The notes under the pieces were generated by a model. That model searched no databases, was not told where the DNA came from, and saw nothing but the letters and a program-made list of their open reading frames with translations. From assembly GCA_949152475.1 (NCBI GenBank), contig OX424570.1, positions 27,834,694 through 27,898,693 on the forward strand: a stretch of DNA of 64,000 bases. The letters are read 5' to 3'. Made by a program: the position numbers and the translations under genes. This stretch comes from Terebella lapidaria. Its lineage: Eukaryota; Annelida; Polychaeta; Terebellida; Terebellidae. Positions 18,886-31,100 of the stretch are shown here, piece by piece (the first letter of the stretch is position 1; each line of letters starts with the position of its first letter).

Positions 18886-20733
18886 ATGCCGAAAGTAAAG
18901 ACAACACCCCGCAAGCCCCGCCCTCACCGGTGTGGAGACTGCAACCTAGAGTTCAAGAGCAAGCACACGTTGCTCCGGCATGTCACGGAGCAGCACACAA
19001 GTGAAGTCACCGTCTTCGCCTGTCCGCAGTGTGACCATTGGAGCAGACGGAAAGAGGGAACACAGAAGCATCTGCAGTCCCGGCACGCAATGGACGCAAA
19101 CTCGATTCGACTGAGGGTGGGCAGAGAGCAGTTTGAGGAGAAAAGCCTCCGGTCCAAGATGACCCCACGGAAAAGCAAGAAGCCGGTAACACGGCTTGAC
19201 CAGTTGTCGGATACGGAGTCGGAGTCGGGAGGTTCGGTTTCGTCCCGGACCCGGTACCGTTCCGGTACCCAGTCGGTGGCCACACTAGCAGCCGACGTTT
19301 CGTCCACGGAGGCGGAGAGCAGTTCGGAAGAGGAAGCGGAGCTGAAAATCATGGCAAGTGAAGACGAGTTGCAGGAACCAGGAGACCCGAAGCCGGTTAA
19401 GCCGCCTGTGACCCGGAGTTCTTCCCGGAACACCTCCCGGAAAAACAGCCCTGACCCATCTCGAGGTACCGGAGCAGATCGAGACCGCGGAAAGAAGCGG
19501 AGTCACAGCCGTTCGCCGGATAAATCCGGACGCCATCAACGCCGAGAATATAGGAAGGAGAGCCCGGAGCGAGCCAAGGACCGAGGCGGAGAACGTGGTC
19601 GAGAGGAGAAACGACACACCCCACCCAAGTCTTCCGGAGGCAGCGTCAAGGGAAAAGGCAAGGGGGTGTATGACTACAAGTTCCGGCTGTTGGAGGAAGG
19701 TTCCAGCGGAGCAACGGCAGAAGTGGGAGTGGCGGACATTGCGGAAATGCAGAGCCGAGACGATGAGGAAGACCTTTTCCGGAGTCCACCTCCGAGAACA
19801 ACTAGCAGTGGCAGAGCAGTGAGCAGTGTGATTGTCCGGCCCGGAGGCGGAGCAGAAATCAGATCCAGCGGCCGAGCATATAGCCGAGCCGATAGCAGAG
19901 CAGATAGAGCAGATAGCAGAGCAGATAGCCGAGCGGACAGCAGACCCATTGGCAGATCAGGAGGCAGACCGGAGACCAAAACGGAAGGCGGAAACCGGAG
20001 CAGAGCTGGCAGTGAGACGGAGACCCGAGGATCCTCGGAGCGAACTTTGCCGGCAACCATTCAAGCAGTAGCCGGAAGCAGAACCAGTTCAGCGGCTAGA
20101 GATGACGGAATGGAGTCTTCCGCGTCTGAACGAAGCCATGCGGACGTGCAGAGAGCCCAGAGGAGTATCCTGGTAGACCAAGCCAGAGCTACACCCGGAA
20201 TCCTGTCTCCGGTGGAGACCCGGCCTCGACAGTCTTCCAGTGAGCGGTCCGGAAGGAGCCAAGTCCGAGCGCCAACCCAGAGTCCACCCTACACATTCTA
20301 CCCGTTTGGCGGTCCTTCAACTCAACCGTGTCCGTCACATTGTTTCCCGGTGAATATTGGGGGACGGAGCGCTTCCGTCTTTGCGCCCGCAGTCCCGGAG
20401 CACGCCAGATACTATGCAGTACGTTGGGGACCGGAGCAGTGGGGGCCAGCCGAGATGAGAGACTCCGGCGTCTACGTAGAGATCATGGAGCAGAGAGAGT
20501 CACCGTTTGGTCTCGTCCTGACCCGTCAGATCGTCCGGATTCCAGATTGGTCCATCCGAGACGAACGCCTCAGGAATGGGTTCTATGTCCCGCCCCAGTG
20601 GAGCCTCCATGATCCGGATCTTCTCCCGGTTGATGCCAGAGGGACAAGCTTCGGACGACCGTTGGTACCACAGACCTTTCCACCGCGTCCGCCGTCGGGG
20701 AGCAGTTCGCGCCGTGATACTGGTGGGCAGTAG
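18886..20733 (+). CDS. Gypsy copy 1 ORF4: zinc-finger, RS/RE-rich protein with a conserved C-terminal domain
   Basis: A 615-residue frame from ATG (MPKVKTTPRKPRP). Two regular C2H2 fingers lie at residues 16-37 (C16, C19, H32, H37) and 46-67 (C46, C49, H62, H67). Next comes a long disordered part: serine/acid-rich about 105-170; arginine-, serine- and glutamate-rich about 175-250 (RDRGKKRSHSRSPDKSGR); and iterated RADSRADR-type units about 330-350. The C-terminal 150 residues look folded, with YTFYPFGGPSTQPCPSHCFP, YYAVRWGPEQWGP and RNGFYVPPQWSLHDPD. This part is kept in copies 2 and 3. No membrane segment, signal peptide or known enzyme motif is visible. Nucleic-acid binding is the likely role; function is otherwise unknown. 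The usual retroviral env slot is thus occupied by zinc-finger genes. Confidence 0.78.
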   Translation: MPKVKTTPRKPRPHRCGDCNLEFKSKHTLLRHVTEQHTSEVTVFACPQCDHWSRRKEGTQKHLQSRHAMDANSIRLRVGREQFEEKSLRSKMTPRKSKKPVTRLDQLSDTESESGGSVSSRTRYRSGTQSVATLAADVSSTEAESSSEEEAELKIMASEDELQEPGDPKPVKPPVTRSSSRNTSRKNSPDPSRGTGADRDRGKKRSHSRSPDKSGRHQRREYRKESPERAKDRGGERGREEKRHTPPKSSGGSVKGKGKGVYDYKFRLLEEGSSGATAEVGVADIAEMQSRDDEEDLFRSPPPRTTSSGRAVSSVIVRPGGGAEIRSSGRAYSRADSRADRADSRADSRADSRPIGRSGGRPETKTEGGNRSRAGSETETRGSSERTLPATIQAVAGSRTSSAARDDGMESSASERSHADVQRAQRSILVDQARATPGILSPVETRPRQSSSERSGRSQVRAPTQSPPYTFYPFGGPSTQPCPSHCFPVNIGGRSASVFAPAVPEHARYYAVRWGPEQWGPAEMRDSGVYVEIMEQRESPFGLVLTRQIVRIPDWSIRDERLRNGFYVPPQWSLHDPDLLPVDARGTSFGRPLVPQTFPPRPPSGSSSRRDTGGQ

Positions 20734-20995
20734 TCGTCGCAAGTCGTCGCAAGTCGTCGCAAGTCAAGTCGGCGCAAGGAGAAGAAAGAAGAACCGTTTC
20801 CCGGATTCTAGTATAATTAAGAGTTAAAAAGTGGGAAACGGAACAAGCAAGATATCCGGGTACAGTGACGGTAAACTAGTTAAGAGATACCAGTACCCGG
20901 ATCACGGAGACAAGTTGTGTTTGATTTTACGGACAGTTTAACGGTTGACAATTTGTATATATGTGATATTGTTCTGTTCGGGACGAACAGAGTCT

Positions 20996-21008
20996 AAGGA
21001 AGGGGGAG
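20996..21008 (+). other. Polypurine tract of Gypsy copy 1
   Basis: AAGGAAGGGGGAG lies directly before the 3' LTR, the place from which plus-strand synthesis is primed in LTR elements. Confidence 0.8.
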
Positions 21009-22384
21009 TGTAACGGTTTTGGGGCGTACCCAAAGGTTTCCCCTAGGTAATTATGTTAGTGTTTTGTGATATTATGGTTAAATAACCGTTTATTAGGGTG
21101 TATATGTGTTTAAAGATTCATACGGTTCCGTATTGTTAATGTTTTAAAGGTTTTCCGTCTCGGAACCTAGTAATTTATGATGTCGGTAAAGCCGGAGACG
21201 GAGCCGGAACCGGAGACGGAACCGGACACGGAGCCGGAACAATGGAGTACAAAAACGTAATGACGTTATTTCCGGAAGGTCATGTGATCAGCCTCATTTT
21301 CGGTTTAAAAGGTGACGTGTCAGCCACTGATTGGTTCTAGAGTGTTTTTAGAAATCCGGAAAATATCAGTGTTTTGGCGGACTATGACGTCACAATAGGT
21401 TGGTCACGTGACGTGGGTCTCAGGTCTATAAAAGCCCCCGCTTCACAGCGGACGGCGGAGTTGGTGTCCTGACGTCGACCTGTGCAGACCCCTTCTCCCA
21501 TAGCAGAGTACTCCCTTGTTCCGGATAGAGTCATCCAGATGATAGCAGTTAAGTCTTCCGACTGTGAACTTGGAAAATAAACATGAAAACTTCAACCGAG
21601 TTGTTTTTCCGTGTTCGTTAGGGAACTGGAAGTTATAATAAAGTTAGTTTCCCTTTACGGAGTAAAGGGAGATAAGACTACAGTCGGTTAAGACCAAGTT
21701 GTAATGACGTCTTAGGGTGATCTAAGAACCCAGATCACCGAGGAAGGAGTCGGAGACGGAGACGGAGGTGGAAATCAACGGAGCAACTACGGAGGCGGTA
21801 TCGGACGGAGCAGTTGCAGAGACGGGAACGACGAAGCAGTTGCAGAGGCGGTACCGGACGACGGAGTTGCAGAGGCAGTACCTGACGGAGCGGTTGCGGT
21901 AACCGGAAGTGGGAACACTTCCGAGATACTCCATTTCAGGTGCAGTCGCAGGTTGCGGTGAGGCGGAGCCAACCGGAGCAGATTGCAGTGCGGCGGAACC
22001 TGGCAGAGCGGTTGCAGTATTCGGAAACGGCAACGTTCCCGGATTCTTTATTCCAGGCGCAGTCGCAGTTTGCAGTAAGACGGAAAACGACGGAGCTGTT
22101 GCAGTAAAGCGGTTTCCCGACGGAGCAGTTGCAGTACCCGGAGACGGAAACGCCTCCGGATCCTTACTTTACAGATGCAGTTGCAGATTAGCAGTCGGGC
22201 AACGGTTAAGAGGTCCATTCCAGACCACGCTACCAACCTTAGAGACTTCTAGCCGGAGTTCAACCGTACAACAGTAGCAGTTTCCCGGAGTTTTACCGTT
22301 TCAGCTCCGGTTAAACAACAACTCACCCACCTCCCTAGAAAACCGGTTCATCAAGACGTCACAGAAGGGTTCAAACCCGTTACA
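21009..22384 (+). repeat. 3' LTR of Gypsy copy 1
   Basis: Almost identical to 9982-11369, with the same TGT/ACA ends, promoter sites (TATA near 21427) and 27-bp repeats. It is followed by the target duplication atat. Confidence 0.93.
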
Positions 22385-22612
22385 ATATGGTACATCTCGA
22401 GTACTCAAATTCCAAATGAATTGGTCTATTGGGACTTCTAGTCTATTGTGTCTATTGTGATTTTTCCGTGCAATATTTATGACTTATGTCACACTTGAGT
22501 ACCACTGCAATGCTAATCATGCGTATTGTATGATGGAAACTGTAGCGTTGGTGCTTGTACGAGGGCATGATTGGTGGAGAAACAGGACCTAGAGTACAGT
22601 CGATGAACTAGT
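22385..22612. other. 228-bp spacer between Gypsy copies 1 and 3
   Basis: Unique-looking DNA with no gene. It starts with atat (target duplication of copy 1) and ends with tagt (22609-22612, target duplication of copy 3). Confidence 0.7.
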
Positions 22613-23951
22613 TGTAACGGGTTTGCACCCTTCTGTGACGTCTTGATAAACCGGTTTTCTTGGGAGGTGGGTGAGTTGTTATTTAACCGGAGCTGAAACG
22701 GTAAAACTCCGGGATACTGCTACTGCTGTACGGTTGAACTCCGGCTAGAAGTCTCTAAGGTTGGTAGCGTGGTCTGGAATGGACCTCTTAACCGTTGTCC
22801 GACTTCTTATCTGCAACTGCACCTGTAACGTAAGAATCCGGAGGCGTTTTCGTCTCCGGTTACTGCAACTGCTCCGTCGGGATACCGCTTTACTGCAACA
22901 GCTCCGTCATTTTCCGCCTTACTGCAACTGCGACTGCACCTGGAATGAGAATCCGGGAACGTTGCCGTTTCCGAATACTGCAACCGCTCTGCCAGGTTCC
23001 GCCTCACTGCAAACTGCTCCGGTTGGCTCCGCCTCACCGCAACCTGCGACTGCACCTGAAATGGAGTATCTCGGAAGTGTTCTCACTTCCGGTTACCGCA
23101 ACCGCTCCGTCAGGTACTGCCTCTGCAACTCCGTCGTCCGGTACCGCCTCTGCAACTGCTTCGTCGTTCCCGTCTCTGCAACTGCTCCGTCCGATACCGC
23201 CTCCGTAGTTGCTCCGTTGAATACCACCTCCGTCTCCGTCTCCTTCCTTGGTGATCTGGGTTCTTGGATCACCCTAAGACGTTGTTACAACTTGGTCTTA
23301 ACCGACTGTGGTCTTATCTCCCTTTTCTCCGTATTACTTTCTTTTCCGGTGAACTAACTTTATTATAAATTCCAGTTCCCTAACGAACACGGAAAAACAA
23401 CTCGGTTGAAGTTTTCATGTTTATTTTCCAAGTGCACAGTCAGAAGACTTAACTGCTATCATCTGGATGACTCTATCCGGAACAAGGGAGTACTCTGCTA
23501 TGGGAGAAGGGGTCTGCACAGGTCGACGTCAGGACACCAACTCCGCCGTCCGCTGTGAAGCGGGGGCTTTTATAGACCTGAGACCCATGTCACGTGACCA
23601 ACCTATTGTGACGTCATAGTCCGCCAAAACACTGATATTTTCCGGATTTCTAAAAACACTCTAGAACCAATCAGTGGCTGACACGTCACCTTTTAAACCG
23701 AAAACGAGGCTGATCACATGACCTTCCGGAAATAACGTCATTACGTTTTTGTACTCCATTGTTCCGACTCCGTCTCCGGTTCCGTCTCCGGTTCCGGCTC
23801 CGTCTCTGGCTTTACCAACATACAAATATACCAAGTTCCGAGACGGAAAACCTTTTAAACATTACCAATACGGAACCGTATGAACCTTTAAACACATATA
23901 CATTTTAATAAACGGTTATTTAACCATAATATCACAAAACACTAACAGAAT
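22613..23951 (-). repeat. 3' LTR of Gypsy copy 3, major part
   Basis: Reverse complement of the 45001-46380 LTR. It stops at aacagaat (23944-23951), where the hAT-like element begins, and resumes at 35214-35256. Confidence 0.9.
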
Positions 23952-24488
23952 TAGGGTTTAATATATTCCCGGTTTTCCTGGAACCGGGAACCGGGAATAA
24001 AAAGTGCTCAGAACCGGGTACCCGGGAATGGAACCGGGAATAAACTCGTAGCTTCAAAACAATAGTACACATGAATTGATTCGTTAGTGATCACTGCAGA
24101 CACTATCTCTCAACGAGTTTTCCTTATAAATCACCATGCAACCATGCTTACAGCAATTTATAAAGCATGCAAATGTAAACATGGGTGAAATCAGAAATTC
24201 AGAATCCTAATTTACGTTGGAGGTATGATGTAACAGGAGAGGGCTCACAAGTTCACAACCCTCCCCCGTCTTTGTTCATATTTAATATGGACACAAATAT
24301 TGTGAAGGGACAAATCGCTGTGTGGTCCCATTGTTACATTATGTCTTGTTTTAGAAAATACCCAAGGTGTCTTTTTGCATGCACTAGACAAAAATGTCAC
24401 CGACTTTCCATGACAACGACAAATGGAAGCATACAGTAAGGACAGTAAGTACTTATTATTCTTTATTTTTACCTTATTTTGGCAATAC

Positions 24489-25874
24489 TGTAACGGGTTT
24501 GCACCCTTCTGTGACGTCTTGATGAACCGGTTTTCTAGGGAGGTGGGTGAGTTGTTGTTTAACCGGAGCTGAAACGGTAAAACTCCGGGAAACTGCTACT
24601 GCTGTACGGTTGAACTCCGGCTAGAAGTCTCTAAGGTTGGTAGCGTGGTCTGGAATGGACCTCTTAACCGTTGTCCGACTGCTAATCTGCAACTGCACCT
24701 GTAAAGTAAGGATCCGGAGGCGTTTCCGTCTCCGGGTACTGCAACTGCTCCGTCGGGAAACCGCTTTACTGCAACAGCTCCGTCGTTTTCCGTCTTACTG
24801 CAAACTGCGACTGCGCCTGGAATAAAGAATCCGGGAACGTTGCCGTTTCCGAATACTGCAACCGCTCTGCCAGGTTCCGCCGCACTGCAATCTGCTCCAG
24901 TTGGCTCCGCCTCACCGCAACCTGCGACTGCACCTGAAATGGAGTATCTCGGAAGTGTTCCCACTTCCGGTTACCGCAACCGCTCCGTCAGGTACTGCCT
25001 CTGCAACTCCGTCGTCCGGTACCGCCTCTGCAACTGCTTCGTCGTTCCCGTCTCTGCAACTGCTCCGTCCGATACCGCCTCCGTAGTTGCTCCGTTGATT
25101 TCCACCTCCGTCTCCGTCTCCGACTCCTTCCTCGGTGATCTGGGTTCTTAGATCACCCTAAGACGTCGTTACAACTTGGTCTTAACCGACTGTAGTCTTA
25201 TCTCCCTTTACTCCGTATAACTGTCTTTTCCGGGAAACTAACTTTATTATAACTTCCAGTTCCCTAACGAACACGGAAAAACAACTCGGTTGAAGTTTTC
25301 ATGTTTATTTTCCAAGTTCACAGTCGGAAGACTTAACTGCTATCATCTGGATGACTCTATCCGGAACAAGGGAGTACTCTGCTATGGGAGAAGGGGTCTG
25401 CACAGGTCGACGTCAGGACACCAACTCCGCCGTCCGCTGTGAAGCGGGGGCTTTTATAGACCTGAGACCATGTCACGTGACCAACCTATTGTGACGTCAT
25501 AGTCCGCCAAAACACTGATATTTTCCGGATTTCTAAAAACACTCTAGAACCAATCAGTGGCTGACACGTCACCTTTTAAACCGAAAACGAGGCTGATCAC
25601 ATGACCTTCCGGAAATAACGTCATTACGTTTTTGTACTCCATTGTTCCGGCTCCGTGTCCGGTTCCGTCTCCGTCTCCGTCTCCGTCTCCGGCTTTACCA
25701 ACATCATAAATTACTAAGTTCCGAGACGGAAAACCTTTAAAACATTAACAATACGGAACCGTATGAACCTTTAAACACATATACACCCTAATAAACGGTA
25801 TTTAACCATAATATCACAAAACACTAACAGAATTACCTAGGGGAAACCTTTGGGTACGCCCCAAAACCGTTACA
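24489..25874 (-). repeat. 3' LTR of Gypsy copy 2
   Basis: Reverse complement of the family LTR, 1386 bp. It is followed on the right by the reverse complement of the polypurine tract (from 25875). Confidence 0.92.
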
Positions 25875-26156
25875 CTCCCCCTTCCTTAGACTCTGTTCGT
25901 CCCGAACAGAACAATATCACATATCACAAATACACAAATTGTCAACCGTTAAACTGTCCGTAAAATCAAACACAACTTGTTTCCATGATCCGGGTACTGG
26001 TACCTCTTAACTAGTTTACCGTCACTGTACCCGGATATCTTGCTTGTTCCGTTTCCCACTTTTTAACTCTTAATTATACTAGAATCCGGGAAACGGTTCT
26101 TCTTTCTTCTCCTTGCGCCGACTTGACTTGCGACGACTTGCGGCGACTTGCGACGA

Positions 26157-27200
26157 CTACTGCCCACCAGTATCACGGCGCGAACTGCTCCCCGACGGCG
26201 GACGAGGTGGAATGGTCTGTGGTACCAACGGTCGTCCAAAGCTTGTTCCTCTGGCATCAACCGGGAGAAGATCCGGATCATGGAGGCTCCACTGGGGCGG
26301 GACGTAGAACCCATTCCTGAGTCGTTCGTCCCGGATGGACCAATCTGGAATCCGGACGATCTGACGGGTCGGGACGAGACCAAACGGTGACTCTCTCTGC
26401 TCCATGATCTCCACGTAGACGCCGGAGTCTCTCATCTCGGCTGGCCCCCACTGCTCCGGTCCCCAACGTACTGCATAGTATCTGGCGTGCTCCGGGACTG
26501 CAGGCGCAAAGACGGAAGCGCTCCGTCCCCCAATACTCACCGGGAAACAATGGGACGGACACGGTTGAGTTGAAGGACCGCCAAACGGGTAGAACGTGTA
26601 GGGTGGACTCTGGGTTGGTGCTCGGACTTGGCTCCTTCCGGACCGTTCACTGGAAGACTGTCGAGGTCGGGTTTCCACCGGAGACAGGATTCCGGGTGTA
26701 GCTCTGGCTTGGTCTACCAGGATACTCCTCCGGGCTCTCTGCACGTCCGCATGGCTTCGGTCAGACGCGGAAGACTCCATTCCGTCATCTCTAGCCGCTG
26801 AGCTGGTTCTGCTTCCGGCTACTGCTTGAATGGTTGCCGGCAAAGTTCTCTCCGTGGATCCTCGGGTCTCCGTCTCACTGTCAGCTCGGCTCCGGGTTCC
26901 GACTTCCGTTTTGGTCTCCGGTCTGCCTCCTGATCTGCCAATGGGTCTGCTGTCCGCTCGGCCATCTGTTCTGCTATCTGCTCTGCTATCGGCTCGGCTA
27001 TCTGCTCTGCTATCTGCTCTGCTATCGTCTCGGCCGCTGGATCTGCTTTCTGCTCCGCCTCCGTCGACCGCTACACTGCCAACCGCCTCCGTCTACTGCC
27101 ACACCGCCTCCGCTTCCGCCACCTTGTCTTCCTAGGAACGCCGAATACGCCATCCGGAAAGCCGGGAAACAGAAGTCGTCTAACTACTGCACCGCTTCTA
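26157..27200 (-). pseudogene. Accessory region remnant of Gypsy copy 2 (ORF4 C-terminal part and trace of ORF3)
   Basis: 26843-26157 encodes the conserved C-terminal domain of ORF4 (YTFYPFGGPSTQPCPSHCFP, YVPPQWSLHDPD). Near 27110-27150 the start of an ORF3 of the copy 1 type can still be read. The rest of the module is missing, so it is broken, with about one large break. Confidence 0.8.
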
Positions 27201-28192
27201 CTGAACCGCTTCTCCGGACTGATGGTCTTCCGGGAAACACTTAGTCGTTTTTCACTGCAAAACCTGCCGCAGCCGGAAAATGCTGGACTTGATTCAATTC
27301 CGCCAAACTTTGTCTGCGATGTGCACAGCTCGAGGTCTGCTCTTCAACTGCTCTCAGAGCCCGATTTCAAGGCCCTTTTATACCCTTTCTGCTCACGTGA
27401 CTTGAAAAGCTCCACGCTGATAGGCTGCCTCAGGAGTGACGTCACAATTATGCAAAAACTCAACCGTTAACCGAGAGGTGTCCGTCTCCGGCTCAACCGG
27501 CTTCTCCGGGTTTTTCCGGCTCCCTTTCAACTGCTTCTCCGAGCGAAGTATCTGCAATTTTGAAGTATCTCTGCCATCAGGAGGGTTGAATAGAGTCTCA
27601 GCCAGTTGAATCTGCCTCTCAGACGAACATCTAGACTGCAAGTTGGGCGTTTCCGCCATCTGTACTGCTTCGTCAACTGCATATCTGCTCACTGGTATTA
27701 CTGCTTGTCGACACTGGAAACTGCATACATTCTGTCCAGAAGGAGGCGCCTTCCTATCTGGGGTGATGTTTCTCCGTTTCTGTCAATCTGCAGTCGGTTT
27801 ACTGTCTCTGCTAAGTGGAAACTCCGGTCGGATGTCTACAGCCGGCAAACTTTTCCGTCTTAATTCTCCGTATACGGAAGACGTGTAGCTGCTTCTCTGG
27901 AGATACTAGACCGCTAACCCAGGTTCTTCCGGACCCCTGGCCGCTACCCTGGACTGGTTGACTATGCGCTCAACCCAGTCAGAACCTCTAGGATGTCTCT
28001 ATCCGGTCTCTGCACCGCTTTCCGCTCTGCTTCCTTTCTCCGCCCTGTTTCCGGAACCAGCACTTGCTCACTGTTCCAACTTCTTGCGGTCGCTCTCTGC
28101 CGGAACTCAACGTTTTACCAGGGTCTCAGCTATCTCCTTCTCCTGCTCTACAGCTCACTCCGTCTTCTCATATTTCTTCGTCCTCTGCGGCT

Positions 28193-31100
28193 TTACTCCG
28201 AGTCCGTATCCGACTCAGAGACCGTTGGTTCCGTCTCCGGAACACTACTCTGCTTCGGCGGCTCCGTCGGCCTCCAGGAATCCGCCATTCTCCGCTTCAT
28301 CCATCTCGGATGCTTGACACCATTATATGGTTTCAGCAAATCGAAGTGAACCACCTTCTGTCGAGTTTCACTCTCTGCAATCTCGTAGGTCACGTCGGTA
28401 AATCTGCTCAGCACTAGCTTTGGACCGCTCCACTTCCTCTGCAACTTGGGAGCTTTGCCCTTCTTCCGTGTTTTGACCGCCATCCACACTCGGTCTCCTG
28501 GCTGGAACTGATTGTCGACCTTCCTCCGGTCGTACAGCTTCTTCTGCCGTTCCATTTCTCTGCCAGATTTCGCTCGAACCGCCTTGTATACCGCTTCTAG
28601 TCGCTCCCGGAGCTGACTGCCATACTCTGTTACTTCTGCTATTGATTCTCCCGGCGGTCTGCCAATCAGTAACTCTACCGGAGTGTTGACTTCTCTGCCC
28701 AGCATCAGCAAGTTGGGACTCTGCCCGGTTGTCTCCTGCGGGGTACTCCGGTAAGCTGCCATCGCCAACGGTACTAGCTGATCCCAGTTGGTCTGCCGCT
28801 CGCTTACGTACAGGCTCAGGATATGCTGTAGCGTTCGGTTGAATCGCTCGATGAAACCGTCCGACTGAGGTCGGAAAGCGGTTGTCCGTGTCTTGTGAAT
28901 CCCCAGGATTCTGCAAACATTTCTCAGCAAGTCGGACTCGAAATTTCTGCCTTGGTCGGTGTGGATCTCCATCGGGATGCCGTACCGCGCTGCAAACTGG
29001 TTGACGAATATGTCCGCAACCGTCACCGCTTCCTGATTCGGCATCGGGTAAGCCTCTACCCACTTGGTGAAGTAATCGCCGATTACTAAGATGTACCGGT
29101 TCCCCCGGGTGGATTTAGGTAACGGACCCATCACGTCCATTGCCACCCTCTCCATGGGCGCTCCAACCCGGTATTTCTGCATCGGAGATCGTTTCAAGTT
29201 CTGCATACTTCTTGACGCACATTCGTCACAGCTCAGCACCCACTGCTTTATGTCCCGCATCATAGCCGGCCAGAAATACCGCCTCCGAATGCTAGCCGCC
29301 ATCCTTCTGCTTCCGAGGTGTCCTCCCGTCCGGCTCTGATGGGCCAGACGGAAAATCTCCTGTCTCAGCTCCTTCGGGGTTATTAACTGCATTCGGCTGG
29401 TTCCTTCTGCCGTTTTCCATTTCCGGTAGACTACTCCGTCGACTTTCAGCAAGGTCTTCCGCATCCCGTACAGCACTTTCTCCTCGCTGCTCATACTGGA
29501 AAAGTCTGTACTGCCAGCTGTACCGCTCCCGTCGATCAGCGGCGTCACCAGTGGGTACCAAGGTTCTGCTTGCTGCATTCTCCGCAAATCATCTGGTCGA
29601 TATTTCTGCCCCAGCACAGTATCCTGGTCCGCATTTTCCGCCAGCCTAATCTGCTCTGCAACCGCATCCGCTTTTCCTGGAACTGCCTTCTCCGTCACCG
29701 CAACTGCAACCGGCTTCCGGGACGCTGCTTTCTCCGCTACTGCAACCGCAACCGGCTTCCGGGACGCTGCTTTCTCCGCTACTGCAACCGCCTTCCTTGG
29801 GACTGCTTCCTCCGTCACCGCAACCGCAACCGGCTTCCGGGACGCTGCTTTCTCCGCTACTGCAACCGCCTTCCTTGGGACTGCTTCCTCCGTCAGTTCT
29901 GCTTCTCCGCCCGATCTCCTTGACCGCTTCCGGCGTCCCCCCTTCCTTGGCTTGGGCTGAGGAGTTTCTTCACTTCGTGTCTGCCGGATTCTTTCTCCGT
30001 AGTTCCAGGCGTCTATCTTGGCTTGTTTCCAGTCGATTTTTCCGCATTGGCTGCATGGGGATCTGGACAAGGCATCCGCATTATTATGGATTCGCCCCGG
30101 ACGATGTTCGATGTCGAAATGAAACTCACTCAGGAGCTCAATCCACCGGGCTACCTGCCCCTGGGGCTCCTTGAAATTCATAAGCCAGGTAAGACTGCCA
30201 TGATCCGTGCGAAGAAGGAAGTGTCGTCCCAGCAAGTACTGCTTATTCTTCTGTACCGCAAACACAACCGCCAGGAGCTCCTTCCGGGTGACACAGTATC
30301 TCCGTTCTTCTTTGGTTAGGCTGCGGCTCAAGTAGGTTATCACCCGCTCCTGGTTGCCCTGCTTCTGTGACAGTACTGCTCCCAGCCCGGTGTCACTGGC
30401 GTCCGTGTCCAGGATATATCGGCCTTGCTCCCTTGGGTACCCGAGTATCGGTGCCGATACTAGGCGGTTCTTCAGCTCTGCAAATGCCTGTTCTTGCTCC
30501 GTCTGCCACCGAAACTGCACCCCTTTTTCCGTCAAGTGATTCAGCGGCGCTGCAATCTCGGAGAACTTCGGCACGAACTTCCGGTAATAGGAGCAAAGTC
30601 CCACAAAACTGCGCAGCTCCGTCAGGTTGGTGGGTGTCCGCCACTTCCGTACTGCCTCCGTTTTTGCCGGGTCGGTGCGGATACCGTCTCTGCCGACTAT
30701 GTGACCTAGGAAAGACACCTCCGGCTGGAAGAACTTGCATTTTGACGGTTTGACTTTTAGGTCTGCCTCTCTCAGCTTGCTGAACACCTCCTGAAGATCA
30801 CGGATGTGATCCTCCAGGGTCTTGCTGTAGACTATGATGTCGTCCAGATATATGAGGCAGGTCTTCCAGGACAAACCGCCTAGCACCTTCTCCATCAACC
30901 GCTCGAACGTACCCGGAGCATTGCACAAGCCGAAACTCATTACTTTGAACTGGTAAAGGCCGCCAGGAACACAGAAGGCCGACTTTTTCCGGGCGTCTTC
31001 ATCCATCCCGACCTGCCAATAGCCACTGGTCAGGTCGAGAGTGGAGAACCATTTGGCGTCTGCACAGGCTGCTATGGTGTCGTCTATTCTCGGCAACGGA

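Larger units (their letters stand above)
9982..22384 (+). mobile_element. Ty3/Gypsy LTR retrotransposon, copy 1, with two zinc-finger accessory ORFs; looks whole
   Basis: LTRs of 1388 and 1376 bp (TGT...ACA ends) flank a 9.6 kb internal region, with a 4-bp target duplication atat at 9978-9981 and 22385-22388. Internal order is a candidate primer-binding site, gag, pol (protease, RT, RNase H, integrase), ORF3, ORF4 and a polypurine tract (20996-21008). By eye the two LTRs differ by only about two substitutions and one short length difference, so the insertion is very young. At 12.4 kb it is long for Gypsy, and the surplus is the ORF3/ORF4 module in the place where some relatives carry env. Neither accessory ORF looks like an envelope: there is no signal peptide or membrane segment. 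The integrase C-terminus has a GPY/F-like stretch and no chromodomain was seen. Clade within Gypsy not determined. Confidence 0.95.

Noticed and set aside
18886-20733. ORF3 and ORF4 as host zinc-finger genes that simply lie next to a retroelement
   Set aside because: They lie between pol and the 3' LTR inside the target duplication, and recur at the same place in copies 2 and 3.
17807-20733. ORF3/ORF4 as a degenerate envelope gene
   Set aside because: No signal peptide, membrane segment or fusion-peptide-like stretch; zinc fingers and charged low-complexity regions instead.
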